Source of the DNA: Aliishimia sp963721175
GTDB taxonomy: Bacteria > Pseudomonadota > Alphaproteobacteria > Rhodobacterales > Rhodobacteraceae
Direction: 5' to 3'
Length of the DNA stretch: 64,000 nt
Assembly (NCBI GenBank): GCA_963721175.1
Contig: CAVRIG010000023.1
Location: 62,001 to 126,000, forward strand
Of this stretch, positions 40,491 to 49,112 are shown in pieces (within the stretch, counting starts at the first letter, position 1; each line of letters opens with the position of its first letter). Both the position numbers and the translations under genes were made by a program. The notes beneath the pieces are model-generated. The model saw only the letters and a list, made by a program, of their open reading frames with translations, was not told the DNA's origin and did no database searches.

Positions 40491-40922
40491 TCAGGGCCGG
40501 GCCGCGGCGGCGTTTTCCAACGACGGACGGACGGTCGACAGGTCGTAGCCCGCATCGCGCGCCGTCGACAGGATTTCGTCCACGCTCATCTCTCCCGCCT
40601 GGCCGAGCGCCCACGCGATCGTCGATCGTGTCCCCGATGCGCAATAGGCCAGCACCGGTCCCTTGACCATGTCCATGACCGCCCGCTGTCGGCCCACCGT
40701 TTCCGGCGTGAAGGTCAGGTGCGTCAGCGGCAGGACATGGAACGTGAGACCCGCTGTTTCGGCGGCCCGTCGCATGGCGGCCGCCTGATGGGTGACCGGG
40801 ACTTCCTCATCCGGCCGGTTGCAGATCACGGCCACAATTCCGGAGGCGGCAACGGCCGGCATGTCTGCCGTTTCGAGCTGCGGAGACACGAAATAATTCT
40901 CGGTAATTTTACGAAGATCCAT
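40491..40922 (-). CDS. TIGR01244-family (DUF442) phosphatase/sulfurtransferase-like protein
   Basis: A 143-residue protein. It starts MDLRKITENYFVSPQL and has the Cys loop AYCASGTRSTIAW, a tyrosine-phosphatase-like P-loop related to the BLH domain linked to persulfide metabolism. In other bacteria it is often fused to or encoded near ETHE1-like dioxygenases; here it stands alone. The frame is intact. Activity is inferred from the family only. Confidence 0.8.
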   Translation of the reverse strand: MDLRKITENYFVSPQLETADMPAVAASGIVAVICNRPDEEVPVTHQAAAMRRAAETAGLTFHVLPLTHLTFTPETVGRQRAVMDMVKGPVLAYCASGTRSTIAWALGQAGEMSVDEILSTARDAGYDLSTVRPSLENAAAARP

Positions 40923-41137
40923 TTAACACTCGTTAACAAGTCTCTGCCGCGCTGTCCAGCAATCGCCCGCTTTTGAAGCACGCACCGTTTGAAGAGCGGC
41001 AATGTGTTGCCCACATCGGTTTTGTGCGACCGAAGGTTGAGATTTTCGTTGGCGAACTCATACCTAAGTCGCATAGTGGCGGCATGCAGACACGGCGATC
41101 AATCAAGCACAAGTCTGCATGGCGATTAAGGGAGGAA

Positions 41138-41362
41138 ATGAAAATGTATCACAGTGCGCCCTTGGTATCACATGCCGATCAACTGGCTCTTCAAATCAGG
41201 CAGGCCTCTTCAGAGACCCGGCTGAAGCTGCAGCCCGAACTTGGACAAGTCCTTCAGGAGTTGGAGCAGGCGGGAACCGCAGTTCCCGCGCGCCTCCGCA
41301 ACCTTCACGAACTGCTTCTCGAAGAGGCGATCGAAGCTCAATTCGACAACCTGCCCATCTGA
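41138..41362 (+). CDS. Small conserved-looking protein of unknown function
   Basis: 74 residues with a good ribosome site (GGGAGGA) and ATG at 41138. Largely helical and rich in Gln, Glu and Leu (QIRQASSETRLKLQPELGQ). No known motif is visible. The coding pattern (C/G at third positions) supports translation. It stands alone between the TIGR01244 gene and a small membrane protein. Confidence 0.6.
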   Translation: MKMYHSAPLVSHADQLALQIRQASSETRLKLQPELGQVLQELEQAGTAVPARLRNLHELLLEEAIEAQFDNLPI

Positions 41363-41449
41363 GCCTTGCATGGCGAACGGCCTGCGCGACGTGATGGCGA
41401 CACGTGAATTTTGATTCTGCCGCGAAAAGCCCTGTGGAGGTGCCCGCGA

Positions 41450-41689
41450 TCAGCTCAGGACGATTCCGATCACGACCAGCATCAGCCCCATAACGGACAG
41501 CAACAGGGCGCCGAGATTGATGGGGACGATCCGCTGCAGCGCATCGCGCAGCGCGTTTTCCTCGAGCCCGCTTTTCCGGATCCGGGCGACGCGCAGAATG
41601 CACCAGATCAGCACCGCGAGGCCGGCAAGTGTCACGGCCGAACCTGACCAAACCAGAATATCGTGGAGCGAGACTGCGCCGGTTTCCAT
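41450..41689 (-). CDS. Small membrane protein, two helices
   Basis: 79 residues. Hydrophobic segments at about residues 10-31 (ILVWSGSAVTLAGLAVLIWCIL) and 57-78 flank a charged loop (ARIRKSGLEENALRDALQRI). It resembles a conserved Rhodobacteraceae membrane protein, but no domain name is certain. It is transcribed alone. Confidence 0.6.
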   Translation of the reverse strand: METGAVSLHDILVWSGSAVTLAGLAVLIWCILRVARIRKSGLEENALRDALQRIVPINLGALLLSVMGLMLVVIGIVLS

Positions 41690-41834
41690 GGAGGCCGGTT
41701 AGTCGGTTGCGCGCGCCGGGGCAAGTCCCCTCGATTTCATCAACGCTTCGCTACGTCTCCGCGCGCTAGTGGGTTGCGGCGGCCGGCGCACGCGGATACG
41801 CAATTGGTCCCAATGAAGCCAAGGAGCCGACACC

Positions 41835-42107
41835 ATGGAAGACGCCGTCATCGAGTCGCAGCAGCCCGACAGTTATCGCGTTACCTCGGATGAGCTGCGT
41901 CAATTCGTAGAACGGATCGAGCGGCTCGAGGCAGAGAAGAAGGACATCATGGACCAGATCAAGGAGGTCTATGCGGAAAGCAAGTCGCGCGGCTACGACC
42001 AGCGCGCGATGCGTGCCCTCGTCAGTCTTCGAAAGAAGGACAAGGACGAGGTGGCGGAACAGGAAGCCATCCTCGAGATGTACAAGCAAGCCTTGGGCAT
42101 GGAGTGA
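41835..42107 (+). CDS. gapR: GapR-family (DUF2312) DNA-binding protein
   Basis: 90 residues with the DUF2312 signature: DELRQFVERIERLEAEKKDI, then EVYAESKSRGYDQRAMRALVSLRKKD. GapR is an alphaproteobacterial nucleoid-associated protein that clamps overtwisted AT-rich DNA ahead of replication and transcription forks. A hairpin terminator follows at 42138. Confidence 0.93.
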   Translation: MEDAVIESQQPDSYRVTSDELRQFVERIERLEAEKKDIMDQIKEVYAESKSRGYDQRAMRALVSLRKKDKDEVAEQEAILEMYKQALGME

Positions 42108-42137
42108 TCGACCGCGCGCCTGCATACGGTGGAGTAT

Positions 42138-42165
42138 GGAGCAGGACACTGCTCCATTCTTGTTT
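42138..42165 (+). terminator. Probable rho-independent terminator after gapR
   Basis: The perfect arms GGAGCAG and CTGCTCC enclose a four-base loop, followed by the T-rich ATTCTTGTTT. It sits 30 bases after the gapR stop. Confidence 0.65.
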
Positions 42166-42225
42166 GCCGTGGCGGTGTGAATTACGCGCTAACGCCCGAC
42201 GCACGGCTTGCGGGCGAAGCGCCCC

Positions 42226-42957
42226 ATGACAGTCGCGGTGGTCATCGTCGCGGCAGGACGGGGGCGCCGGCTGGGGTCAGAAGTGCCCAAACAGTATCTT
42301 CCGATCGGTGCACGCTGTGCGCTTACGCGTTCGGTCGAGGCCTTTCTGGGCGTCGATGCCGTGCGCTGGGTGGTACCGGTGATCCATGCCGACGATGAGG
42401 ATCGCTGCGCCGTCGCGCTGCGCGACCTGCGGGACGAGAGGGTGATGGCACCGGTCACCGGGGGCGCATCGCGAGCCGTCTCCGTGCGGCGCGGACTGGA
42501 AAGCCTGGATCGCCATGAACCCGTGGCAGTCCTGATCCACGATGCCGCGCGTCCGTTCGTTCCGCGCCGCGTGATCGAGGACGTCATTGCTGCATTGCGG
42601 ACCTCGGAGGGAGCGTGCGCAGCGCTTCCGGTCGTCGATGCATTGTGGCGGTCGGAGAATGGCGCCGCGCAGGAACCGGTGCCGCGCGATGATCTTTGGC
42701 GCGCCCAGACACCGCAAGGGTTCCTCTTCGACAAGATCAAGCACGCCCACCAGACCCATGACGGCAGCGGCGCGGACGATGTCGCGGTGGCGCGCGAAGC
42801 CGGCCTGGCCGTGCAACTCGTTCCGGGTTCCGAGCTGAACTACAAGATCACGACCGAGGCCGATTACGAACGGGCGCTCTCCGATTCACGCCGCCTCGAT
42901 GCCCAGATCGAGGTGTCCACGTCCTTGCACGTCCGCGACGCCGGAAGTGAAGGGTAA
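42226..42957 (+). CDS. ispD: IspD, 2-C-methyl-D-erythritol 4-phosphate cytidylyltransferase
   Basis: Transfers CMP to MEP in the non-mevalonate isoprenoid pathway. The nucleotide loop is VIVAAGRGRRLGSEVPKQYL, then IHDAARPFV and AQTPQGFLF. The 243-residue protein ends about 20 residues after the usual domain boundary. In many alphaproteobacteria IspD is fused to or followed by IspF, but no IspF sequence (FDVHRF-type start) is found here or in the next 230 bp. The ATG at 42226 is preferred over upstream in-frame codons. Confidence 0.9.
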   Translation: MTVAVVIVAAGRGRRLGSEVPKQYLPIGARCALTRSVEAFLGVDAVRWVVPVIHADDEDRCAVALRDLRDERVMAPVTGGASRAVSVRRGLESLDRHEPVAVLIHDAARPFVPRRVIEDVIAALRTSEGACAALPVVDALWRSENGAAQEPVPRDDLWRAQTPQGFLFDKIKHAHQTHDGSGADDVAVAREAGLAVQLVPGSELNYKITTEADYERALSDSRRLDAQIEVSTSLHVRDAGSEG

Positions 42958-43078
42958 GCGCTGCCGGTCCCAGTCCGCGCCGCACTTCCCTTTGCTACGG
43001 CTGGTGCCGTTCCAGTCCCCAAATGCATGCCGTGCCAAAAACACCTGCCGTATGGTCCCCGCCGTGCTATCGATTGGG

Positions 43079-43109
43079 CGGGACCGGAATGTCCCGCAGT
43101 TTTCGGGAC
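43079..43109 (+). promoter_or_regulatory. Competing hairpin elements upstream of the DUF4231 gene
   Basis: CGGGAC at 43079-43084 and again at 43104-43109 can each pair with the central GTCCCG at 43091-43096. The second spacer is CAGTTTT. Two mutually exclusive stems could form in a leader, 80-110 bases before the start of the membrane effector gene. A regulatory role is speculative. Confidence 0.3.
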
Positions 43110-43190
43110 GGAGGATCGCATGTTCAACCCCGACAGGATTTGGATGCCTGCGCCGGATGATGGCGCTAGACCGGGCACGATTTTTCTCAC

Positions 43191-43685
43191 ATGACGCGCG
43201 CGGATGACGATGACAGACGCGCGGCGCGGATGACATTCGCCCACGCGTTGCCGGAATTCGACGATCAGCAGGACTGGTACGACGCGAAGGCCTCCCTCTT
43301 CAAGTTTCGCGCGCAAAGCATCGACATGCTGATCATTTCCTTCGGTGCGATCATCGCGGTTCTGCCTATCCTCAAACCGGGCGTCACGGCGCATTGGACC
43401 GTGATAGTCGCGTCGTTTCTGGGCGCGCTCGTCGCCATCTTCCAGGGATTCCAGCGGATCTTCCGCTACGGCGAGACCTGGCCGCAGTACCGTCTTGCCT
43501 CCGAACGGATGAAACGCGAGTGGCGGCTCTTCGTGAACGGCGCGGAGCCTTATGGCGGTGCGGAGGATGAGGCACGGCTGCTCTACATCACCCGCCTCGA
43601 GGAGATCATCGCCGAGGAGCAGAAGATCTTCTTCGAGCGCCGGCGGGACGAGTTCACAGAGCGAACCGGGGGAGAGAGCCGATGA
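43191..43685 (+). CDS. DUF4231/SLATT-like two-helix membrane protein
   Basis: 164 residues. Two adjacent hydrophobic segments, about residues 43-61 (SIDMLIISFGAIIAVLPIL) and 68-87 (HWTVIVASFLGALVAIFQGF), form a hairpin. Flanking helices are charged (RYGETWPQYRLASERMKREW, and EEQKIFFERRRDEF at the end). This is the arrangement of SLATT domains, predicted pore-forming effectors of nucleotide-linked conflict systems. The stop overlaps the next gene's ATG by 4 bp, so the two are coupled. Effector function is inference from the family; no biochemical evidence is claimed. Confidence 0.75.
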   Translation: MTRADDDDRRAARMTFAHALPEFDDQQDWYDAKASLFKFRAQSIDMLIISFGAIIAVLPILKPGVTAHWTVIVASFLGALVAIFQGFQRIFRYGETWPQYRLASERMKREWRLFVNGAEPYGGAEDEARLLYITRLEEIIAEEQKIFFERRRDEFTERTGGESR

Positions 43686-45082
43686 CGAATGATGACGGTT
43701 TGCGGCCGGTCTGCTTCATCGCGATGCCGTTCAACGTGAAGCGCGTCGTGGGCGCCGAGGACGGCGCGCCGAGCGATGTGGATTTCGACGCGCTTTGGGA
43801 CAAGGCGTATCGGCCGGCGATCGAGGAAGCCGGTTACACCCCGGTGCGCGCCGATTTCGATACCGGGTCGGTGATCGTCAAGGACATGGTCGAACGGCTC
43901 GCCTATGCCGATCTGGTCCTCGCCGACGTGAGCCTTCAGAACGGCAACGTCTACTACGAGGTGGGTCTGCGCCACGCGGCCCGCGACACGGGCTGCATCC
44001 TTTTTGGCGCCGACTGGTCGCGCCAGCTTTTCGACATACAGCAATTCACGATGGTCCGATATGCACTGAAGGACGGAAGGGTGCCGGATGCGGATGCGGA
44101 CGCCATCCGCAATTCGGTCGTCGACGCGATCAGGAACCTGAAATCGTCGAAGTCCCCGTGGTACGAGTATGTCGACGCGACCAAAAAGGGTTGGTCCGAA
44201 GCTGATCAGACCGTGTTTCGCCGCGAAGCCGAGCGTCTGAGCGCGTTTCAGGCCGATCTGCGCGCGATCCGGCTGGAGCCGGACAAGGACAAGCGCAAGG
44301 AGCAGATTCGGGAAAAGATGGAGTCGCTGAAAGGGTCGCCGGCGCTGAAGCTGCCCCATGCGGTGGTCGAACTGCTCACCCATATCCGCGACCAGCTCGA
44401 GGATTGGGCGGCGCTTCTGCAGTTCATCGAAGAGCTCGATCCCACGATCCGCGATCTGCCCTTCATCGAGGAGCAGCGCCTTCTGGCGTTGAGCCACACC
44501 GGCGACCATACCAAGGCGATCACCTACATGGAGCGGCTGATCGAGCTTCGTGGTGCGACGCCGGAGCGGCTGGGGATCATCGGCGGCCGGTACAAGCGCC
44601 TGTGGCGCGCCGCCCGTGCCGCCCGGCTCGAGGGTGGGTCGGAGTTTCCGTCGCTGAACGAGGAACGATTCCTCGAGGATGCGCTCGATGCCTACGATCG
44701 CGGCATGATGCTGGATTTCAACGAGTATTACTGTTCCGGGAACGTGCCGCCGCTGCTGCTGGCGCGGGGCAGTAAGGGCGACGCGGAACGTGCGAACATG
44801 ATCGATCACCTGGTCGTCGCGGCCTGCAAGCGGGCCATCGCGCGCGGCGAGGACGATGCATGGACCCGGCCCACGTTGCTGGGCGCTGCCTTCCGCGCCG
44901 GCGATGCCGTCCTCGCGAACGAGCTGGTGATCGAGATCGCCCGGGACGGTCCGAGCAAGTGGAAACTCAACTCCACGATGTCCGATATCGGGGACCTGAT
45001 CTCCACCGTCGACGACCCCGAAACCTCTGCCGGGCTCGAACGCGTCCTGGCGCGATTGGCGCAGATCAACGCGGGCTTGTGA
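43682..45082 (+). CDS. TIR/nucleoside-deoxyribosyltransferase-like domain fused to a DUF4071 (TRAFs-binding) helical domain
   Basis: 466 residues. The N-terminal 150 residues form a Rossmann-like fold of the TIR/nucleoside 2-deoxyribosyltransferase kind: VCFIAMPF (10-17), then FDALWDKAYRPAIEEAGY, then DLVLADVSLQNGNVYYEVG (77-95), with Glu93 in the position of the catalytic glutamate. The rest is helical with the DUF4071 signature GRYKRLWRAARA and EYYCSGNVPPLLL, related to the central region of animal ASK1/MAP3K5. It is coupled to the SLATT-like gene. A nucleotide-consuming or nucleotide-sensing role that gates the membrane partner is a reasonable inference. Confidence 0.78.
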   Translation: MTNDDGLRPVCFIAMPFNVKRVVGAEDGAPSDVDFDALWDKAYRPAIEEAGYTPVRADFDTGSVIVKDMVERLAYADLVLADVSLQNGNVYYEVGLRHAARDTGCILFGADWSRQLFDIQQFTMVRYALKDGRVPDADADAIRNSVVDAIRNLKSSKSPWYEYVDATKKGWSEADQTVFRREAERLSAFQADLRAIRLEPDKDKRKEQIREKMESLKGSPALKLPHAVVELLTHIRDQLEDWAALLQFIEELDPTIRDLPFIEEQRLLALSHTGDHTKAITYMERLIELRGATPERLGIIGGRYKRLWRAARAARLEGGSEFPSLNEERFLEDALDAYDRGMMLDFNEYYCSGNVPPLLLARGSKGDAERANMIDHLVVAACKRAIARGEDDAWTRPTLLGAAFRAGDAVLANELVIEIARDGPSKWKLNSTMSDIGDLISTVDDPETSAGLERVLARLAQINAGL

Positions 45083-45301
45083 CGGCGGGTCTCCAGCCTG
45101 CCGCCCCGGGCCCGCGTTTCGTATCGCCCTTTCGTGACCTCCGGTCATGCTGGTCGGTCTCAGCCGTTCCGGATCCGACACCAACGCGGTCAGGGTGCTG
45201 ATTTGCGGCCATGGGCGAGACGGAGGCAGACCGCTTCTTCAGGGGTGGAGCGGGCCGTTCCGACGCCGGACCAGACGTGGTGTCTCTCATGGCGCGAACG
45301 G

Positions 45302-46069
45302 CTATTCTCCCTGATCGGTGCGTCGCAGAAGGTAGGTATCCATCAGCCAGCCATGCCGCGCCCGGGCCGCCGCGCGCGTCGCCACGATGCGCGGTCCCGC
45401 TTCCCTTAGCGGGCCCCGGTCGAGGATCTGTTCTTCCATCCCCAGAAAGGCGCCCCACCAGATTTGCAGGCCGGTTGTATCGAGCGTCTGGAAGCTCGCC
45501 TCGCCATCGAGCATCACGGCAACGGAGTCCGCGCGTTCCGGCCAGCCTTCGTCCCGCAAACGTCGGCCCGTGGTGATCAGCACCGGTCCGTTCACCGTAT
45601 TGAGCGGGATGGCGTGCGCCGCCGTCAGCGCCTGCAGCGCGGTGATGCCGGGCAGGACGCGCAGCCGCGGCGGGGGGGTCAGCCGCGCCGCGATCCGGAT
45701 GGTGCTGTCGTAAAGCGCGGGATCGCCCCAGACCAGCAGGGCTACCGGTCCCGTCGCGTGCTCCTCCGCCAGCGCGTCCTGCCAGCGCCGCGCGATCTCG
45801 TCGTGCCAGTGTTCGACACGCTCGAGATAGGGCAGATCCGGGTCGCGCACCGGATAGTCGAACCCGAGAACCCGCGCCTTGCTCCCGCTCTCGTCGATGA
45901 TGCGCTGCCGGATCCGGGCCAGGTCGCCCTTGTCCTCGCCCTTGCGCGGCAGCAGGATCACTGCCGCCTCGCGCAGCGCGTCGCGGCCTTCCAGCGTGAG
46001 GTGCGACGGACTGCCGGTGCCGATACCGATGAGCCAGAGATCTTGGATCAAGGGACGTGCCCTTTGCAC
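45302..46069 (-). CDS. cobF: CobF, precorrin-6A synthase (deacetylating)
   Basis: S-adenosylmethionine-dependent C1-methyltransferase of the aerobic cobalamin pathway, which acts on precorrin-5. 255 residues from a GTG at 46069; a TTG nearer the conserved LWLIGIGTGSPSHLT is also possible. The methylase core shows LLVWGDPALYDST and VLPGITALQALTAAH. The end reads HGWLMDTYLLRR. It lies just downstream of a strong terminator behind cbiM, so expression requires read-through or its own promoter. Confidence 0.9.
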   Translation of the reverse strand: MQRARPLIQDLWLIGIGTGSPSHLTLEGRDALREAAVILLPRKGEDKGDLARIRQRIIDESGSKARVLGFDYPVRDPDLPYLERVEHWHDEIARRWQDALAEEHATGPVALLVWGDPALYDSTIRIAARLTPPPRLRVLPGITALQALTAAHAIPLNTVNGPVLITTGRRLRDEGWPERADSVAVMLDGEASFQTLDTTGLQIWWGAFLGMEEQILDRGPLREAGPRIVATRAAARARHGWLMDTYLLRRTDQGE

Positions 46070-46070
46070 G

Positions 46071-46104
46071 AAAAAGCCCGGCCCCGGTTGTGTCGGGGCC
46101 GGGC
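46071..46104 (-). terminator. Rho-independent terminator between cbiM and cobF
   Basis: On the minus strand the 11-bp perfect arms GCCCGGCCCCG and CGGGGCCGGGC, with a 7-base loop, are followed by TTTTT. The hairpin starts 17 bases after the cbiM stop and ends two bases before the annotated cobF start. Confidence 0.85.
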
Positions 46105-46120
46105 CTGTCGTTTGGTCGGA

Positions 46121-46799
46121 TCATGCGGCGGTGTAGAGGCGCCGCTCGAGAAGTGCGGTGGCGGAGGATCCGCGCCAAGCCTTGGCGCCCGCAAGCACCG
46201 CGAGGTCGGCGAGCAGGCTCGATCAGGACGACCAGCATGTACGCGGCGCCGAAGGTCCAGACCGACTGGAACGTCTCTGCACCCACGCCTTGGCCGTAGA
46301 AGGCCCAGAACGCCACCCAGGCGACGACGCCGCCCTGGTACATGGCGGACAGCTTCAGCACCTGTCCGTAATCCAGATCGACATAGGCCGTCTTGCGCGG
46401 AATGATCCGCTCCGCCAGCGCCGAGATGGCAAAGAGCGGGACCAACAACGTGGTGACGTTCACGAAGAACATCGGCAGGTCAGTGGGGGCAAAGAGCATG
46501 CCCTGAAGCAAGAGCCCGAGCGCGAGACCCAGCGCCGCGGGTGCAGCCCCCATCAAAAGGAACAGAGTTGTGCCGAGGATGAAGTGCACCTCTGAGATCC
46601 CCGCAGGGAAATGCGGCAATACCTGGAAGAAGATGAACGTGCCGACTGCGGCGAGACCCGTACGCGCCGCGAACGAAACCGGGTTGCTGCGGCCCAGATC
46701 GGCCAGCGCCAGTTTCGCGGTATAGCCGGCCGCACCGGCGGCGGTCGCATAGGCGAAGGCCATCTTGGCTCCGTCGACGACACCGGGTTCGATATGCAT
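46121..46799 (-). CDS. cbiM: CbiM-type energy-coupling-factor cobalt transporter permease (one frameshift)
   Basis: About 225 residues with six or so hydrophobic segments and the metal-binding N-terminus MHIEPGVVDGAKM. HFPAGISEVHFILGTTLFLL matches CbiM proteins for cobalt uptake. An extra base at 46214 (G after CCT) shifts the last 30 codons; the repaired end reads LLERRLYTAA. It is the first gene after cobalamin riboswitch 1, which fits B12-repressed cobalt import. CbiN, CbiQ and CbiO are not adjacent. Confidence 0.85.
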
Positions 46800-46869
46800 G
46801 AAGAATCCTTTCCTGTCTCGCTGCCCCTCCGGCAGCCTGGATCCGTCCGCGGACGGCTGTGGCGTTCGC

Positions 46870-47022
46870 TACGGCAGGTCTCCTGACTTGCGGGTCGATG
46901 CGCTCCGGCCCTTCCCAGCCAACCGGCCAGTGGTCTTCCGGTCACACTCTCCGCTCACAGTTGCGGGGGCAGTCCGGGCCTTTCACCCGGTTCCCTTTTC
47001 AGTCACGAAGCCGTGACACCGT
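46870..47022 (-). promoter_or_regulatory. Cobalamin riboswitch 1
   Basis: Reading the minus strand, GGGAACCGGGTGAAAGGCC, an internal CCACTGGCCGGTTGG, and the closing CGCAAGTCAGGAGACCTGCC match the B12-box layout of cobalamin riboswitches. It precedes cbiM by about 70 bases. AdoCbl binding would repress cbiM (and perhaps cobF by read-through). Confidence 0.9.
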
Positions 47023-47074
47023 ATCCGTCGACTATCTCACAACTCGGCCGCCGGACAAGCATAAAAAGCGACAA

Positions 47075-47794
47075 TCAGAACTCGGCCAGCGGCCCGTAGA
47101 GGATCAGCGCCGGCTTGTCCCCCACCTCGCGCTCCAGCCGTTGGGCGAGGGCCGCGACGGTGGTGCGCTCGATCCTCTGATCCGGGCCGCTGATCCCCTC
47201 GGCGAGAATGGCGGGCGTGTCCGGCGGCAGCCCGCGCGCCGTGAGCGCCGCGAGCAGGCGCGGAAAGGTGCGCTTGCCCATGAAGACCACCGTCGCGGCG
47301 CCCGGATCGGCCAGCGCGGCGAGGTTGATGTCCTCCGGCAGCTGCCCCGTCACGTCGTGCCCGGTGACGAACTGCACCCGCCGCGCGGTCAGCCGGCGGG
47401 TCAGCGGGATTCCCGCCGCCGCCGCCGCCGCGCAGGCCGAGGGGACGCCGGGCACGATCTCGAAGGGGATGCCGGCCGCGCGCAGGGCCACCAACTCCTC
47501 CTCCAGCCGCCCGAAAGCCCGCCGTCGCCGGATTTCAGCCGCACCACCCGCTGGTTCGACTGCGCGTAGTCGACCAGCAGCCGGCTGACATGGTGCTGCC
47601 GGGGCGAGGCCGCCCGGCGCGCTTGCCGACGCCGACGAGATCCGCGCCCGGTCCGGGCATGGGCCAGGATCGGCCCCGACGGAGAGATCGTCGAACAGCA
47701 CCGCATCCGCGCGCTTCAGCCGGTCGACCGCCTTCAGCGTCAGGAGCTCCGGATCGCCGGGACCGGAGCCGACGAAGCTGACGAAGCCGGTCAT
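47075..47794 (-). CDS. cobA: CobA, uroporphyrinogen-III C-methyltransferase (frameshifted)
   Basis: Makes precorrin-2 from uroporphyrinogen III, the entry to cobalamin and siroheme. The start is MTGFVSFVGSGPGDPELLT and the second half holds PFEIVPGVPSACAAAAAAGIPLTRR and VVFMGKRTFPRL. The middle needs all minus frames. Extra bases lie near 47675 and 47645, and one T is missing from a T-run near 47517. Corrected length is about 238 residues. It overlaps cobB by 4 bp (ATGA) and is the last gene of cobL-E-M-B-A. Confidence 0.87.
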   Translation of the reverse strand: MTGFVSFVGSGPGDPELLTLKAVDRLKRADAVLFDDLSVGADPGPCPDRARISSASASAPGGLAPAAPCQPAAGRLRAVEPAGGAAEIRRRRAFGRLEEELVALRAAGIPFEIVPGVPSACAAAAAAGIPLTRRLTARRVQFVTGHDVTGQLPEDINLAALADPGAATVVFMGKRTFPRLLAALTARGLPPDTPAILAEGISGPDQRIERTTVAALAQRLEREVGDKPALILYGPLAEF

Positions 47795-49112
47795 GGTTCC
47801 TCTGCCGTGATCAGGTGAAAGAACGTGCCGCTGACATGGCCCGCGGCGCGAGCCGGTTTCCGGCACCGGATTGCCGTCCGCGTCGGCGACCTCGCGCCAG
47901 CGGTGCGTCCGGCTGTTCCAGGATTGTGGAATAATGAAACTCGTGCCCGCGCAGCGCGGTGCCGGGCGCATGGCCGGGCAGGGCGGCTTGCAGCACGGCG
48001 CGGCGGTAGCCGAGGTGGAACTTGCGCGTCTCGTAGCTCGTCACCAGGCCCAGCAGCCCCGCCATGCGGTGCCGTATGCCCTCCTTGTCGATCAGCGCCT
48101 CGCCCAAGCGCCATGTAGCCGCCGCATTCGCCGTGCACGGGCCGGGTCTCGGCGTGCCGGTGCAATCCGGCGCGGAACGTGTCCGCCGCAGCCAACCGCC
48201 CGGCGTGGAGCTCCGGATAGCCGCCCGGCAGCCAGACCAGATCGGCGCGCGGATCCGGCGCCTCGTCCGCCAGCGGCGAGAAGGGCAGGATCTCCGCCCC
48301 CGCCGCGCGCCAGCCTTCGAGCAGGTGCGGGTAGGTGAAGGAGAACGCGGCATCCCGCGCGATCGCGATCCGCTGCGCCGGCGGGCGGCGGCAGGTTCGT
48401 CGCAGTGCGCAAGGGCAGACCTCGCGCCGCGGACGTCACGCGCGTCGAGGTCCACATGCTCGCGCAGGAAATCGGCGTATCCGGCAATCGCCGCGTCCAG
48501 ATCGGGATGCTCGACGGCCTGGATCAGGCCCAGGTGCCGCTCCGGCAGGGTCAGGTCGCCGCGCCGGGGCAGGGCGCCCAGCACCTTCAACCCGGCCCGG
48601 TCCATGCCCAGCCGCGTCAGCCGTTCGTGCCGGGGCGATGCGACGCGGTTCAGGATCACGCCGGCGAACGGCAACTCCGGGTCGTAGTTTGCGAAACCCG
48701 AGCGCCGTTGCCGCCGCGGATTGCGCCTGCCCGCCCACGTCCAGCACCAGCACCACCGGCCATCCCATCCGCCGCGCCGTTTCCGCGCTGCTGCCGAAGC
48801 CGCTCTGCCCCCGCGTCGCGACGCCGTCGAAGAGCCCCATGGACCCTTCGGCGACGCAGATGTCGGCCCCGGCCGCCTGGGCCGAGATGGCGTTCAGCAG
48901 GTCGCGCGGCCCATCGCCCAGGTGTCGAGGTTGAAAGACGCGCGCCCGCAGGCCGCGAGATGGAACGCCGGATCGATGTAATCCGGTCCCGACTTGAACG
49001 GCTGCACCCGCAGCCCGTCATCCGCCAAGGCGCGCAGCAGTCCCAGCATCACCGTCGTCTTGCCGGTGCCGGAGGCGGGCGCCGAGACCAGAAGTCCGGG
49101 TGGCTCAGTCAT
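47791..49112 (-). CDS. cobB: CobB, hydrogenobyrinic acid a,c-diamide synthase (frameshifted)
   Basis: ATP- and glutamine-dependent amidase of the aerobic pathway, about 437 residues. The P-loop is LLVSAPASGTGKTTV at the N-terminus, then MGLFDG and GVILNRVASPRHERL. The class I amidotransferase cysteine is in HGECGGYMALG, and the end HVSGTFFHLI is typical. At least five frame changes split it (near 48890, 48700, 48400, 48290, 48110 and 47860). No single frame exceeds about 290 residues. It overlaps cobM at its start and cobA at its end. Confidence 0.87.
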
